The notes under the pieces were generated by a model. The model saw only the letters and a program-made list of their open reading frames with translations. It was not told the DNA's origin and did not search any database. Shown in pieces: positions 27,587-39,609 of a stretch of 64,000 nucleotides of DNA. Origin of the DNA: Acidobacteriota bacterium (lineage in GTDB: Bacteria > Acidobacteriota > Blastocatellia > RBC074); NCBI GenBank assembly GCA_016715865.1, contig JADJXM010000014.1, forward strand, positions 1 to 64,000. Direction: 5' to 3'. The position numbers and the translations under genes were made by a program. The stretch's first letter is position 1; each line of letters begins with the position of its first letter.

Positions 27587-28189
27587 TCACTCAAATGTCG
27601 GTTCGAAGACCATATCCTCAAGCGATCGTCCGCGCGCGGCGCACGATTTCGCCTGCAGAGTAAGGTAACTGTCCAGAATATATTCGTGAGGGCCGATTCC
27701 CAGACGGTCGACCGCGACCAATAGTTCACCCTCCTCGCCTTCGAGTTCGATGAAGTTTCCGATCGGCGTTTCGTCAAACATGACCAGCAACCGGTGATCG
27801 AGTTCGAAAAAAGCGCGATAGACGGTCCGGTATTTCTGATATCTGAACCATTTTCGATAACCGAGCCTCTCGAACAGAGCGATCGTGCTGAGCGGATCAT
27901 CAAGCCGCGTTTCAATCTCGACGCGCCGCTTGAACTGTGAGCTCCCTTCATCGGTCTTCGCTTTGTATGTCAGAGATCCGTTCCCGCCCGTAATCCTGAC
28001 TCGAAGCACTGCCACCTCGCGACTGAGTTGCCCGTCCGGAGTGTCGAGCAGCCAATTATCCTCGAAATGGCGCCCGGTTTCGACCTCAAGATGAAATCCG
28101 GCCCGCAAGAGCGGCTCAGGACTGTCGAATTGCAGCTTGACCTCGATCTCATGGCTCTGCGTATGATTGTCTTTCGGATCGGTTCTCAT
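27587..28189 (-). CDS. CYTH-domain protein (class IV adenylate cyclase/thiamine triphosphatase-like)
   Basis: A 200-residue CYTH tunnel-fold protein. The N-terminal ExExK signature is HEIEVKLQF, and further acidic and basic strands follow: LRVRITGGNGSLTYKAK, QFKRRVEIETRL, KYRTVYRAFFELDHRLLVMF, GNFIELEGEEGEL. CYTH enzymes cleave triphosphates (inorganic triphosphate, thiamine triphosphate) or make cAMP; the type cannot be decided here. The ATG at 28189 is used because the frame upstream runs into the perfect 52-bp inverted repeat (28200-28330), which is not coding. Its stop nearly touches the start of the nucleotidyltransferase gene. Confidence 0.85.
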   Translation of the reverse strand: MRTDPKDNHTQSHEIEVKLQFDSPEPLLRAGFHLEVETGRHFEDNWLLDTPDGQLSREVAVLRVRITGGNGSLTYKAKTDEGSSQFKRRVEIETRLDDPLSTIALFERLGYRKWFRYQKYRTVYRAFFELDHRLLVMFDETPIGNFIELEGEEGELLVAVDRLGIGPHEYILDSYLTLQAKSCAARGRSLEDMVFEPTFE

Positions 28190-28199
28190 GGCAGGATGA

Positions 28200-28330
28200 G
28201 TTTCCAGAAGCAAGCGAATGTGGAGTGCGGCGGCCTGGCGCCGCTTTGGTATCGCGTGCAGTAATTGGCATAATGGATTACCAAAGCGGCGCCAGGCCGC
28301 CGCACTCCACATTCGCTTGCTTCTGGAAAC
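28200..28330. repeat. Perfect 52-bp inverted repeat upstream of the CYTH gene
   Basis: Arms 28200-28251 and 28279-28330 match base for base; the loop is 27 bases. The arms start at GTTTCCAGAAGC and contain a GC-rich middle (GCGGCGGCCTGGCGCCGC). It begins 11 bases before the CYTH start and is followed by a TTTCTAC tract at 28361-28391. Transcription from the minus strand would give a very stable hairpin just 5' of the CYTH gene. Confidence 0.95.
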
Positions 28331-28356
28331 TGGAGACTATGCAAGTCCCCCGTGCA

Positions 28357-28393
<37 letters not shown>

Positions 28394-28394
28394 A

Positions 28395-28991
28395 TCATGC
28401 CACCTGTCCGGCGCTGTATTCGGGGTCGAGTTCGAAGGTCCCCGGGGCCACTTTACGAAAGCGTTTGCTGCGGCTGAGCGAAACGGCGAGCGTGATCAAC
28501 TGGTGCTGTCCGCGGAATTCGAATCCGCCATCGGAGAGGCGGCGATAAATTTCGCTGACATGGAGCGGCCGGTTGGCTTCCCGCAAAACGATGGTCGCAG
28601 CCTGCGGAATGCGGAAATCCGTGAATCGGACATTGCCGGAATTTTCGTTCTGACGGATCTTGGCGACTTCTGCCTCGAACTCGGTATCGTCGGTCGTTTC
28701 AGAAGCGCGATACCGGTCAATGGCAGGACCCGGTTTGTAATCGAACTGGGGATTAAGAGGCGGCGATTGAGGATATCTTCCTGACTGGCCGATCTGGTTA
28801 TCATCGGGGAAGAGCATGCGCAGCAGTGCCATTTCCGTCTGTTCGATAATGGCATCGAGAGAGGTGATCTGCGAGCGGAGGGATGCCGACTCGGATTCGA
28901 TCTCGGCAAGTCGCATCTGGATTTTACGTTTCGCATCCCGGTGCTCGCTCAAAGCGCGCTGCAGGGCGGCGACCGCAGTATTTTCCGCCAT
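28395..28991 (-). CDS. Coiled-coil and winged-helix protein of unknown function
   Basis: A 198-residue protein starting at the ATG five bases after the polyprenyl synthase stop. The N-terminal half is a coiled coil (residues 10-65, RALSEHRDAKRKIQMRLAEI then LRSQITSLDAIIEQTEMALL). A Pro-rich linker follows (SPPLNPQFDYKPGP). The C-terminal 75 residues look like a winged helix-turn-helix (IVLREANRPLHVSEIYRRLS, LITLAVSLSRSKRFRKVAPG, TFELD), close to the HARE-HTH type found in DNA-modification and chromatin proteins. It may bind DNA as an oligomer. I do not know a characterised homologue. Confidence 0.65.
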   Translation of the reverse strand: MAENTAVAALQRALSEHRDAKRKIQMRLAEIESESASLRSQITSLDAIIEQTEMALLRMLFPDDNQIGQSGRYPQSPPLNPQFDYKPGPAIDRYRASETTDDTEFEAEVAKIRQNENSGNVRFTDFRIPQAATIVLREANRPLHVSEIYRRLSDGGFEFRGQHQLITLAVSLSRSKRFRKVAPGTFELDPEYSAGQVA

Positions 28992-28995
28992 ATCA

Positions 28996-30012
<1,017 letters not shown>

Positions 30013-30087
30013 AGTTTTTAGCCCTGAGAGCTGAAAGCCTTAACCCTGTCCTATTTTACTCTGTTCCGATCAAAACCCAGGGCCGGA

Positions 30088-30588
30088 TCAGTTCGATCTG
30101 TAATTCGTGTACTGCATGTCGATTCCGAAATCGTGTTCGCGCAGTGCGGCAATCACCTGCTGTAACAGATCGCGATCCTTGCCCGCCACGCGGACCGAAT
30201 CGCCCTGAATCGATGCCTGAACCTTCAGTTTCGTGTCCTTGATGTATTTGACGATCTCTTTCGCCTTGTCCTGCGGAATTCCCTGCTGCAATTCAACGCG
30301 TTGTCGTACCGTCCCACCCAGTGCGGCTTCGATTTTGCCGTACTTCAAACCTTTCAACGGAACGTTCCGCTTGACCATTTTCGTCTGCAGTATGTCATTC
30401 AGGCTCTTCAGCTTGAATTCGTCATCCGATGTCAGGATGATCGCTTCACGCTCGTCCAGCTCGATATTGCTCTTGCTTCCCTTGAAATCAAATCGCGTCT
30501 GCACTTCCTTCATCGCCTGATCGATCGCGTTGACGACCTCCGCATGCTCGATTTTTGAAACGATATCAAATGTATTTTGCTGCGCCAT
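30088..30588 (-). CDS. yajQ: YajQ family nucleotide-binding protein (DUF520)
   Basis: A 166-residue cytosolic protein matching YajQ nearly end to end: NTFDIVSKIEHAEVVNAIDQ, TRFDFKGSKSNIELDE, LKSLNDILQTKMVKRNVPLK, RQRVELQQGIPQDKAKEIVK, IKDTKLKVQASIQGDSVRVA and the C-terminal DFGIDMQYTNYRSN. The fold has two ferredoxin-like domains. Xanthomonas members bind cyclic di-GMP and act with a LysR regulator; the function here is not established. It stands between the polyprenyl synthase and tatD genes, all on the minus strand. Confidence 0.95.
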   Translation of the reverse strand: MAQQNTFDIVSKIEHAEVVNAIDQAMKEVQTRFDFKGSKSNIELDEREAIILTSDDEFKLKSLNDILQTKMVKRNVPLKGLKYGKIEAALGGTVRQRVELQQGIPQDKAKEIVKYIKDTKLKVQASIQGDSVRVAGKDRDLLQQVIAALREHDFGIDMQYTNYRSN

Positions 30589-30703
30589 AATTCACAAACT
30601 CTTTCGTGAGAGGACGCCGGATAATTCAACTGGAATATCCCCTCGGAATATCTAAATTAGATTGCAAGTGTTGCCTGCCAATAGAAGTTTGATCATATAA
30701 GTA

Positions 30704-31510
30704 TCACAAACAGCCCTGATTGCCTTCCATTTTGAAAAGACGCAGGAAATTGGCGGTCGTGATGGCAGCCATCTCTTCCGGCGAAAGACCTTTGATTTCC
30801 GCCAGAAAAGCCGCCGTTTCAATAACATATGCCGGTTCATTGCGCTTGCCTCGATGAGGCACGGGCGCAAGATAGGGGCAATCGGTCTCGACCAGCAGCC
30901 GATCGTCAGGTACTGACCGGGCGACGTCACGCAGATCGCCTGCATTTCTGAAAGTCACCACCCCTGAAAACGAGATATGGAAACCCATTTCGAGAGCGGC
31001 GTCGGCCAGTTTGCGCGTACCGGTGAAACAATGGATTATCCCGCCGATCCCGGATCCGCCCCTTTCCGCCCAGGACTGCCGCAGGATCGCTGCCGTGTCA
31101 TCCTCGGCATCACGTGTATGAATGATTACCGGCAGTCGCCTTTCCAGCGCCAGCTCCAACTGGCGCCGGAAAACTTCCTGTTGCCGCTCGCGCGGACTGT
31201 GATCATAATAATAGTCGAGGCCGATTTCACCCCATCCGATGACCTTCTCGTGCTCGCACATCGCGCAGAGCTTCGATTCCACTGTTTCATCCCAGAGGCT
31301 CGCTTCGTGCGGATGAAGCCCGACAGCCGCGAATATGAAAGAATGCTCATGAGCCAGTCGCAAACCGGTATCAAGCGAACCTTTGGCGACATCGCTGCCG
31401 CATATCTCGAGCATCAGGCCGACACCTGCCTGCCTGGCGCGCGCAATCACCTCATCGCGATCGGCATCAAATTGCGGCACATCAAGATGGGCATGAGAAT
31501 CAACAAGCAT
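30704..31510 (-). CDS. tatD: TatD family metal-dependent hydrolase (DNase)
   Basis: A 268-residue TIM-barrel hydrolase. Metal ligands are in VDSHAHLDVPQF, IGWGEIGLDYYYD, PVIIHTRDAEDD, IIHCFTGTRKLAD and LLVETDCPYLAP. YcfH/TatD enzymes act as 3'-5' exonucleases or DNases with Mg. The ATG at 31510 is chosen from the family start (MLVDSHAHLD); one three residues upstream is possible. It follows metG by about 20 bases on the same strand, a common neighbourhood for this family (metG-tatD), and is thus probably co-transcribed. Confidence 0.95.
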   Translation of the reverse strand: MLVDSHAHLDVPQFDADRDEVIARARQAGVGLMLEICGSDVAKGSLDTGLRLAHEHSFIFAAVGLHPHEASLWDETVESKLCAMCEHEKVIGWGEIGLDYYYDHSPRERQQEVFRRQLELALERRLPVIIHTRDAEDDTAAILRQSWAERGGSGIGGIIHCFTGTRKLADAALEMGFHISFSGVVTFRNAGDLRDVARSVPDDRLLVETDCPYLAPVPHRGKRNEPAYVIETAAFLAEIKGLSPEEMAAITTANFLRLFKMEGNQGCL

Positions 31511-31530
31511 CGGGAACATCTGATTCGGAT

Positions 31531-33567
31531 TCAGCGAAGTTTCACTCCGTTCGGGACATCTTCGAGGAAGCCGGCCAGCACCGGACGCCCTTCGTCGCCG
31601 ACCGACGCGGCCAGAATCATCCCCTGAGACTCCAGTCCGCGCAACTTCCTGGGGGCAAGATTGGCCACCACGATCACTTTTCGCCCGATCAGTTTTTCTG
31701 GCTCGTAGTATTGCGCGATGCCAGCCAGGATCTGACGTGGCGCCGGTTCTCCCAGATCAACCGTGAAACAGAGTAGTTTGTCGGCTTTCGGGACGCGCTC
31801 CGCAGTTTTGATCTCACCGACACGCAGTTCGACCTTCGCGAAGTCGTCGATCGAGATATATGCGATTCCCGGCGCGGGCTCCTCCACCATCGCCACCGGC
31901 ATCCTTGCCGGCAACTCGGCTGTTGGAGCATCAGCTACTGGTTGAGCCGGAGCAAGCTCGGCCGTCTTCGCTTCTTCTTCTTGTTTGATTTCGTCCATAA
32001 CTTTTGCCTTATCCAATCGGGGAAATATCGGTTTCACTTCTGCGATTGACTGATCCGGGATCTCTCCCCATTCCAATTGAGCCGGAGGCAGTTCTCGAAC
32101 CTGACCGGATTCACCCATCTGCTCCCAGATAGCCTGCGTCGATTCAGGCAGGACCGGAGCCAGAATGACTGTAAAATGTCGCAGAGCCTGCACTGCGGTA
32201 TGCAGAACCAGATTCAGCGCTTCTCGCAGGTCAGGTTTTTTGGCCAGATCCCAGGGCTTTGCATCCGAGATGAACTTGTCTACGCGCTGAATCGCAGTCC
32301 AGACTGCTTCGATCGCGCGACTGAAATTGTACAGATTGAATTCGCGATCGAAATCCACGAGCGCCTGGGCCACCGCCCGGCGGACATCATCCGCCTGCCC
32401 CACCAGGTCATCCCCGGCATTACCGGGTGCGGGAATCCGCCCATCGCAGTATCGCTGAATCATGGTCAGCGTGCGGCTGGAAAGATTTCCCAACCCGCCC
32501 GCAAGATCGGCATTGACGCGGTCGAGCAGCGCTTCGTATGTGAAATCCCCATCCTGGCCGAATACCATCTCGCGCAGGCAGAAATACCTGATCGCATCAG
32601 GCGTAAAATGACGTCGCAATATCGACAGGTCGATGACATTGCCCAGGGATTTCGACATCTTGCGGCCGCCTGACAACCACATCCCGTGAGCATAGACTGT
32701 CTTCGGCGGCTCAAGCCCCGCAGCCAGCAGGAAAGCCGGCCAGTAGACAGTATGAAACCGCAGGATATCCTTGCCGACCAGTTGCAGGTCAGCCGGCCAG
32801 TACTTGTTGAACTGCGCCTCGCCCCCCCGATCTTCATTGCCATATCCGATCGCCGTGATGTAGTTCGAAAGCGCATCGAACCAGACGTACATCGTATGCG
32901 CCGGATCATCCGGCACAGGAATTCCCCACTTGACCGAAACGCGGCTCACTGAAAGGTCGTTCAATCCGCCGCGAACGAAACTCATGACCTCGTTGCGGCG
33001 CGACTCCGGGCGGATGAATTCCGGATGAGATTCGTAATAATCCAGCAATGTCTGCTGGAGCGCCGAGAGTTTGAAAAAATAGCTCTCTTCGGCCAGCCTC
33101 TCTAGCGGGCGCTCGTGAATCTTGCAGATCGGTATATCGTCCGGCCCGGCAATAGTCTCGTCCTCGCTCAGAAATCCGTTGCAGCCGACGCAGTACCAGC
33201 CTTCATACTGTCCCTTGTATATGAACCCGTTCTTTTTCACTCTGCGCCAGAGCGCCGATACGCCACGCTTGTGATAATCGTCAGTCGTGCGGATCCAGTG
33301 ATCAAAGCCGACCTTGAACTCAGAAAAAATCTGCTGAAATTCGGCTACGATTCCATCAACGTGCTGCTTGACGTCCACGCCGGCTTTCTCAGCCGCGCGT
33401 TCGATATTCTGACCATGCTCATCGGTGCCGGTCAGAAAGAATGTATCGAATCGACGCTGACGCTTGAAATTTATGACCGTATCGGCCACCAGTGTCGTGT
33501 AAAGATGACCAAGGTGCGGGCGCGAATTCACGTAATAGATCGGGGTTGTAACGTAGAACTTATTCAT
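31531..33567 (-). CDS. metG: Methionyl-tRNA synthetase with C-terminal tRNA-binding domain
   Basis: A 678-residue class I synthetase. The HIGH motif is PHLGHLYTT near residue 18 and KMSKS is GRKMSKSLGNV near residue 300. The zinc knuckle is short (YCVGCNGFL, later ICKIHERPL), a one-knuckle form with CxxC and CxxH. After the anticodon-binding helices and a Glu/Pro-rich linker, the C-terminal 100 residues form a Trbp111-like OB domain (FAKVELRVGEIKTAERVPKA, GRKVIVVANLAPRKLRG). That layout is common in bacterial dimeric MetRS. It precedes tatD on the same strand. Confidence 0.97.
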   Translation of the reverse strand: MNKFYVTTPIYYVNSRPHLGHLYTTLVADTVINFKRQRRFDTFFLTGTDEHGQNIERAAEKAGVDVKQHVDGIVAEFQQIFSEFKVGFDHWIRTTDDYHKRGVSALWRRVKKNGFIYKGQYEGWYCVGCNGFLSEDETIAGPDDIPICKIHERPLERLAEESYFFKLSALQQTLLDYYESHPEFIRPESRRNEVMSFVRGGLNDLSVSRVSVKWGIPVPDDPAHTMYVWFDALSNYITAIGYGNEDRGGEAQFNKYWPADLQLVGKDILRFHTVYWPAFLLAAGLEPPKTVYAHGMWLSGGRKMSKSLGNVIDLSILRRHFTPDAIRYFCLREMVFGQDGDFTYEALLDRVNADLAGGLGNLSSRTLTMIQRYCDGRIPAPGNAGDDLVGQADDVRRAVAQALVDFDREFNLYNFSRAIEAVWTAIQRVDKFISDAKPWDLAKKPDLREALNLVLHTAVQALRHFTVILAPVLPESTQAIWEQMGESGQVRELPPAQLEWGEIPDQSIAEVKPIFPRLDKAKVMDEIKQEEEAKTAELAPAQPVADAPTAELPARMPVAMVEEPAPGIAYISIDDFAKVELRVGEIKTAERVPKADKLLCFTVDLGEPAPRQILAGIAQYYEPEKLIGRKVIVVANLAPRKLRGLESQGMILAASVGDEGRPVLAGFLEDVPNGVKLR

Positions 33568-33725
33568 GCACGGATTTTTCCTGTCAAAAGAAAATGCTAT
33601 TTTTCACGATATCAGGCAATTTAGCAAACTCCCGCCAGACAGAAAAACGGCTCGCGCGCATTTTAGGCGGGACTGCCAGGACATGCTGCTTGCGAAACGC
33701 AATTGCTGTTGTTAGTTTTAGCGGG

Positions 33726-34451
<726 letters not shown>

Positions 34452-34491
34452 CAGGCAATCATTGCCTGGAGCTGCATGATTTGGATCAGTT

Positions 34492-35941
<1,450 letters not shown>

Positions 35942-35961
<20 letters not shown>

Positions 35962-36113
35962 AAGTTGAAAGTCAGAAGAGGGTTCCAGTTTTCAGCCATC
36001 TTCGACAGGTTCGCAGATTTTTATAAGCGCAAGCTGTTTGACCGGGAACAACCTGCTTTCAGTCTGGAAAACTGGAACCCTCTTCTGACTTTCAACTTTT
36101 AACTTTCAACTTT
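35942..36113. repeat. Heptamer-armed inverted repeat with conserved core, kinase-regulator junction
   Basis: Arms of GTTGAAA/GTTAAAA units plus CAGAAGAGGGTTCCAGTTTT: left 35942-35992, right 36068-36113, complementary except for one extra heptamer on the left. The core (35989-36042, CATCTTCGACAGGTTCGCAG then TATAAGCGCAAGCTGT) recurs in the elements at 38361-38491 and 49938-50099. The kinase stop codon lies in the left arm; the regulator start is 17-26 bases after the right arm. Confidence 0.9.
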
Positions 36114-36129
36114 AATCATTCTATTTATA

Positions 36130-37554
36130 ATGAACGCCATGTCTGCCAGAAAAATACTTGTCGTCGATGACGAAAAAAATCAGCGGGAAATTCTGCAGCT
36201 CATCCTCTCGGGCGAGCGTGACGATGACGGAGCAGCTCTGTATGACGTCAAGACCGCCAGTTCGGGGCAGGACGCATTGCGATTCTTCAGGAGCGAAAGC
36301 TTCGATCTGGTGCTGACCGACCTCAAGATGGCGGGAATGGACGGGATTCAGCTGCTCAACGAACTGTCACAAATCGACAGCTCGACGCCGGTTATCCTCA
36401 TGACTGCCCATGGATCAATCGATTCGGTCAAGGAAGCGCTCCGGGGAGGCGCATTCGATTACCTCGAGAAACCTCTCGACAGGGCAAAATTACTCGAAGT
36501 CATATCGCAGGCCGTTTCGCAGATGAGGGCCGTCGATGAAGAGATCGTCGGGGCTTCGGAACCGATGGAACGAGTCAAAAAGATGATCGTCAAAGTCGCA
36601 CATTCAAATTCGACCGTTCTCATCCGCGGAGAATCCGGAACCGGGAAGGAGCGCGTCGCCCGCGCCATTCACAAGGCGAGCCAGCGCGTCAATGAACGAT
36701 TCCAGGCAGTAAATTGCGCCGCCATCAACGAAAATCTCCTGGAATCAGAGCTTTTCGGACACGAAAAAGGCTCGTTCACCGGCGCGGTCAGCGAAAAGAA
36801 AGGTCTCTTCGAGATCGCCGACAAGGGAACACTCTTTCTCGATGAGATCGGAGACATCAACGTTAACATGCAGGCCAAGCTGCTGCGCGCCCTGCAGGAG
36901 AAAGAGATTCTCCGAGTGGGCGGCACCAGACCGATCAAGGTCGATGTCCGTGTTCTGGCCGCCACAAATCGCGATCTTGAATCGATGGTCAAGGATGAAC
37001 GATTTCGAGAAGATCTCTATTACCGCCTCAACGTCATTCCGATCAACATCCCGCCACTGCGCCAGCGTTTGAAGGACATCGAACTGTTGACGGACTATTT
37101 CCTTCGCAAGCACAGCGCCAATGCTGCCCGCCCGATAAAAATCTCGCCCGATGCGAAAAAGCTGATCATGGAATACGCCTGGCCGGGAAATGTCCGCCAG
37201 CTGGAATCAGCCATCGAAAGGGCTTTGCTGCTGGCCGAGGGAGATGAGATCACGATCGAGGACATGCCCGTCGAAATCCGCGCCGCTTCGCAAACCGAAG
37301 GCGCCGGAGGATTCAAACTTCCTCCAGAAGGCATCTCTTTCGAAGACCTCGAAAAGTCGCTCATCCTTCAAGCCATGGAACAGACCGGCTGGAATATCAC
37401 ACGATCGGCCAAACTGCTCGGCCTCTCTTTTCGAACCATGCAATACAGACTTGATAAGTTTGGAATCAAACGGCCGGCTCGAATCAAAGGCTCTGCCGAG
37501 GACGAGGACTTTGACGAGAATAATGCCGAGCAATCCGACCTCTCATCCCTCTAA
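36130..37554 (+). CDS. Sigma54-dependent response regulator (NtrC family)
   Basis: A 474-residue regulator with the classical three domains. The receiver domain has KILVVDDEKNQ and phospho-acceptor Asp64 (DLVLTDLKMAGMDG), with the switch Thr and Lys in LMTAHGS and YLEKPLD. The AAA+ domain has Walker A GESGTGKERVARA, the sigma54-contacting loop as GSFTGA, Walker B GTLFLDEIGDI and the arginine-finger region. The C-terminal Fis-type helix-turn-helix is WNITRSAKLLGLSFRTMQYR. A start three codons later (MSARKI) is equally possible. It should activate sigma54 promoters in response to the upstream kinase. Confidence 0.96.
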   Translation: MNAMSARKILVVDDEKNQREILQLILSGERDDDGAALYDVKTASSGQDALRFFRSESFDLVLTDLKMAGMDGIQLLNELSQIDSSTPVILMTAHGSIDSVKEALRGGAFDYLEKPLDRAKLLEVISQAVSQMRAVDEEIVGASEPMERVKKMIVKVAHSNSTVLIRGESGTGKERVARAIHKASQRVNERFQAVNCAAINENLLESELFGHEKGSFTGAVSEKKGLFEIADKGTLFLDEIGDINVNMQAKLLRALQEKEILRVGGTRPIKVDVRVLAATNRDLESMVKDERFREDLYYRLNVIPINIPPLRQRLKDIELLTDYFLRKHSANAARPIKISPDAKKLIMEYAWPGNVRQLESAIERALLLAEGDEITIEDMPVEIRAASQTEGAGGFKLPPEGISFEDLEKSLILQAMEQTGWNITRSAKLLGLSFRTMQYRLDKFGIKRPARIKGSAEDEDFDENNAEQSDLSSL

Positions 37555-37723
37555 TCTTTTTTAGTGACAATTAGAAAAATTCGGGCTAAGATAACCTCAC
37601 TTCTCGCCCCTCTTGAAGTACCCTTTAAGGCCCCCTGCCTAAACCCCCGTCGTTGTTCCCTAAATCACCATTTCCAGCCGACCCCTTTCGACTACAGATC
37701 ACAACTGAAGGAGATATTTGTAT

Positions 37724-38314
37724 ATGCGATTAGCATATCGGCTAGTACTGCTTATGGTAGGGTTCAACCTGTCTATGCTGGTCATGGCCTCCAGGGCTGA
37801 TGCTCAGACCAGATTCGGGGTGGTGAATCGGCTGCTTGCGGCGACAGGAAATATCGAACGTGCGCTTTCACCCGATATAGATTCGGTCGTCAGACCGAGA
37901 AAACGATCCACACGCATGAAGAAGGCTGAGATCGACGCGTTGCTGTATGACGCGATCATCGATCGAATCGGACTTCCATACCGGTCCAGCGGGATTGACG
38001 ATAGAGGTTATGACTGTTCCGGATTCGTGTGGAGGGTATATCAGGATGCCGGCATTGACTTCAAACGGGCATCCGCCCGCATGCTTTGGGAATCACTTCC
38101 TGAACCTGATCAGGAGGAAGTGTCGGAATTCGGAACGCTGGTCTTTTTCAGGGAACTGGGCCACGTAGGCATCGTCCGCGACGCCTTTTCGTTCTATCAC
38201 GTCTCGAGTTCGAATGGCGTCGAACGCGCATTTTTTTCAGGCTACTGGGGTGAACGGGTCACCGGATTCCGAAAAATCCCGTTGCCGGAAAGGAAGGTCA
38301 GACCCAGAAATTAA
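37724..38314 (+). CDS. Secreted NlpC/P60 family cell-wall hydrolase
   Basis: A 196-residue exported cysteine peptidase. AAGGAG lies 10 bases before the ATG. The signal peptide spans about residues 1-28 (LVLLMVGFNLSMLVMASRADA). The NlpC/P60 domain has the catalytic Cys98 in RGYDCSGFVWRVYQDAG, His in GHVGIVRDAFSFYHVSS, and a preceding GLPYRSSG. It probably cleaves peptidoglycan stem peptides. A region of about 40 basic residues (RPRKRSTRMKK) separates signal and catalytic part. It stands alone between the regulator gene and a repeat. Confidence 0.9.
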   Translation: MRLAYRLVLLMVGFNLSMLVMASRADAQTRFGVVNRLLAATGNIERALSPDIDSVVRPRKRSTRMKKAEIDALLYDAIIDRIGLPYRSSGIDDRGYDCSGFVWRVYQDAGIDFKRASARMLWESLPEPDQEEVSEFGTLVFFRELGHVGIVRDAFSFYHVSSSNGVERAFFSGYWGERVTGFRKIPLPERKVRPRN

Positions 38315-38360
38315 TCAAAAATGGCAACCTCCTCCCGGGTAAAGTTTTTAGTTAAGAATA

Positions 38361-38491
38361 AGTTTCCGGTTTCCGGTTTTCTGGTCAACAGCCGGCTCCT
38401 GGCTTCCAGACAGCATGCGATTATTGCTTTTTGCGAACCTGTTGCAGACGACTGGAAACCGGAAACTTCTTCCTGCTGGAAACTCTCCGTG
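38361..38491. repeat. Inverted repeat element with conserved core, reverse orientation
   Basis: Arms of GTTTCCGGTTTCCGG type on the left and CTGGAAACCGGAAAC type on the right. The core read on the minus strand (38459-38405, CAGTCGTCTGCAACAGGTTC then GCAAAAAGCAATAATCGCAT) matches the cores at 35989-36042 and 49964-50019. It lies between the convergent NlpC/P60 gene and the 71-residue gene, whose last codons run up to its right arm. Confidence 0.82.
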
Positions 38492-38495
38492 GCGG

Positions 38496-38711
38496 TTATT
38501 TTTCAGCAGGATGAAAGCCGGGAGGCCGCCCCTTCCTCTCGCGCTCATCCCATATCACCACGATCTTTTTCAGATTGACGAAACAGGTCACGTGGTCCTT
38601 CTCCAGATGCAGCAGATCGTCATCGATTTTGACAACCTTACCGTTGATCGATGCGCCTTCGCATACAACCTCGATTTCCTTGCCGATTCGGCTCTCCAGA
38701 AATTTCTTCAC
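38496..38711 (-). CDS. Small hypothetical protein, 71 aa
   Basis: A 71-residue protein starting with GTG behind a strong GGAGGAG site. Residues 1-52 read as a small beta-barrel-like module (KKFLESRIGKEIEVVCEGAS, INGKVVKIDDDLLHLEKDHV, CFVNLKKIVVIWDE), reminiscent of Sm-like or MM0924-type domains that bind RNA or other partners. The charged tail (KGRPPGFHPAEK) comes from sequence next to the inverted repeat and may be accidental. It is a plausible real gene by its ribosome site and amino acid pattern, but I cannot assign a function. Confidence 0.6.
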   Translation of the reverse strand: MKKFLESRIGKEIEVVCEGASINGKVVKIDDDLLHLEKDHVTCFVNLKKIVVIWDERERKGRPPGFHPAEK

Positions 38712-39027
38712 TATTACTCCTCCGACATTTTGATCAGTCCTGAGACCCTGCGAACAAAGTTTTCAGGGATATTAAACGCCAAGGCCGTTAGGAATGCCAA
38801 GCAATTATCAGGGATTGAAAGTTCATGGCTGTTTCCGATTCGCTGGTCTATACAAGAACCAATCCGGGGATGTTTCGCGATTTTCATTATCCCGGGAACC
38901 ATCTTTTTACAATTCGGTAAAGACTATTACTTCTGAATCAACCACAATTATCTCTTAATCCCGATCACAGGATGATTGAAAGTCTCAATCAACGTCAGGA
39001 TTTTCAAATAAAGAGGAGATAAGAAAG
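38712..39027. other. Intergenic region without recognised feature
   Basis: 316 bases between divergent genes. It contains the ribosome sites of both flanking genes (GGAGGAG on minus, GAGGAG on plus). A 62-codon minus-strand frame here has no ribosome site and atypical composition, so I do not call it. No clear sigma70 promoter, repeat or RNA gene stands out. Confidence 0.5.
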
Positions 39028-39573
39028 ATGAAAACCGTTCATATGGGCCGTTTGTCACTAACGATAGCGATTCTTCTTCTGACGACGATGGATCTGTCAG
39101 CGCAGACCAGCCAAAATGCGGCGAGCCCGAAACCATGCACTATTGAAGGATCGAAGCACCGGCAGTTCGATTTCTGGGTGGGCGATTGGGATGTCAAAGT
39201 CGGCGGCAAACAGGCCGGAACCAATGAGGTCAAGTTGATTCTGGGCGATTGCGTAGTCTTCGAAAACTGGACCGGCGCCGGCGGCACGAGCGGCAAGAGC
39301 TTCAACTTCTTTAATCGCAACACAGGCAAATGGCACCAGACCTGGGTGGACGACCGCGGCGGAGCGCTGGAGTTCCAGGGCGAATTGATCGATGGCGCCA
39401 TGCGGTTCAGGGGAGAGACCAGGGACGCCAAAGGCGCTTTAATCATGCAAAAACTGTCATTTTTCCCGCTGGCTGAGAAACAGGTTCGACAATTGTGGGA
39501 ATCGTCGACCGATGAAGGCAAGACATGGAGCACCGTCTTTGACGGAATATACATTCGAAAATCGGGCAAATAA
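39028..39573 (+). CDS. Secreted DUF1579-like protein
   Basis: A 181-residue exported protein with a GAGGAG ribosome site. A signal peptide covers residues 1-26 (SLTIAILLLTTMDLSAQT). The mature part is beta-rich, beginning HRQFDFWVGDWDVKVGGKQA, then CVVFENWTGAGGTSGKSFNF, GKWHQTWVDDRGGALEFQGE and EKQVRQLWESSTDEGKTW. QFDFWVGDWxV is the hallmark of a family of small lipocalin-like secreted proteins (DUF1579 and relatives) of unknown function. It is 36 bases upstream of the quinone reductase gene. Confidence 0.75.
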   Translation: MKTVHMGRLSLTIAILLLTTMDLSAQTSQNAASPKPCTIEGSKHRQFDFWVGDWDVKVGGKQAGTNEVKLILGDCVVFENWTGAGGTSGKSFNFFNRNTGKWHQTWVDDRGGALEFQGELIDGAMRFRGETRDAKGALIMQKLSFFPLAEKQVRQLWESSTDEGKTWSTVFDGIYIRKSGK

Positions 39574-39609
39574 CGTCTCCTCAATATCAGTATATTTAAT
39601 TGAATTATT

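Noticed and set aside
28190..28312. N-terminal extension of the CYTH protein
   Set aside because: It is translation of the perfect inverted repeat and lacks relation to the CYTH fold.
38714..38902. 62-codon minus-strand frame
   Set aside because: No ribosome site, no recognisable pattern, and it lies in a probable promoter region.
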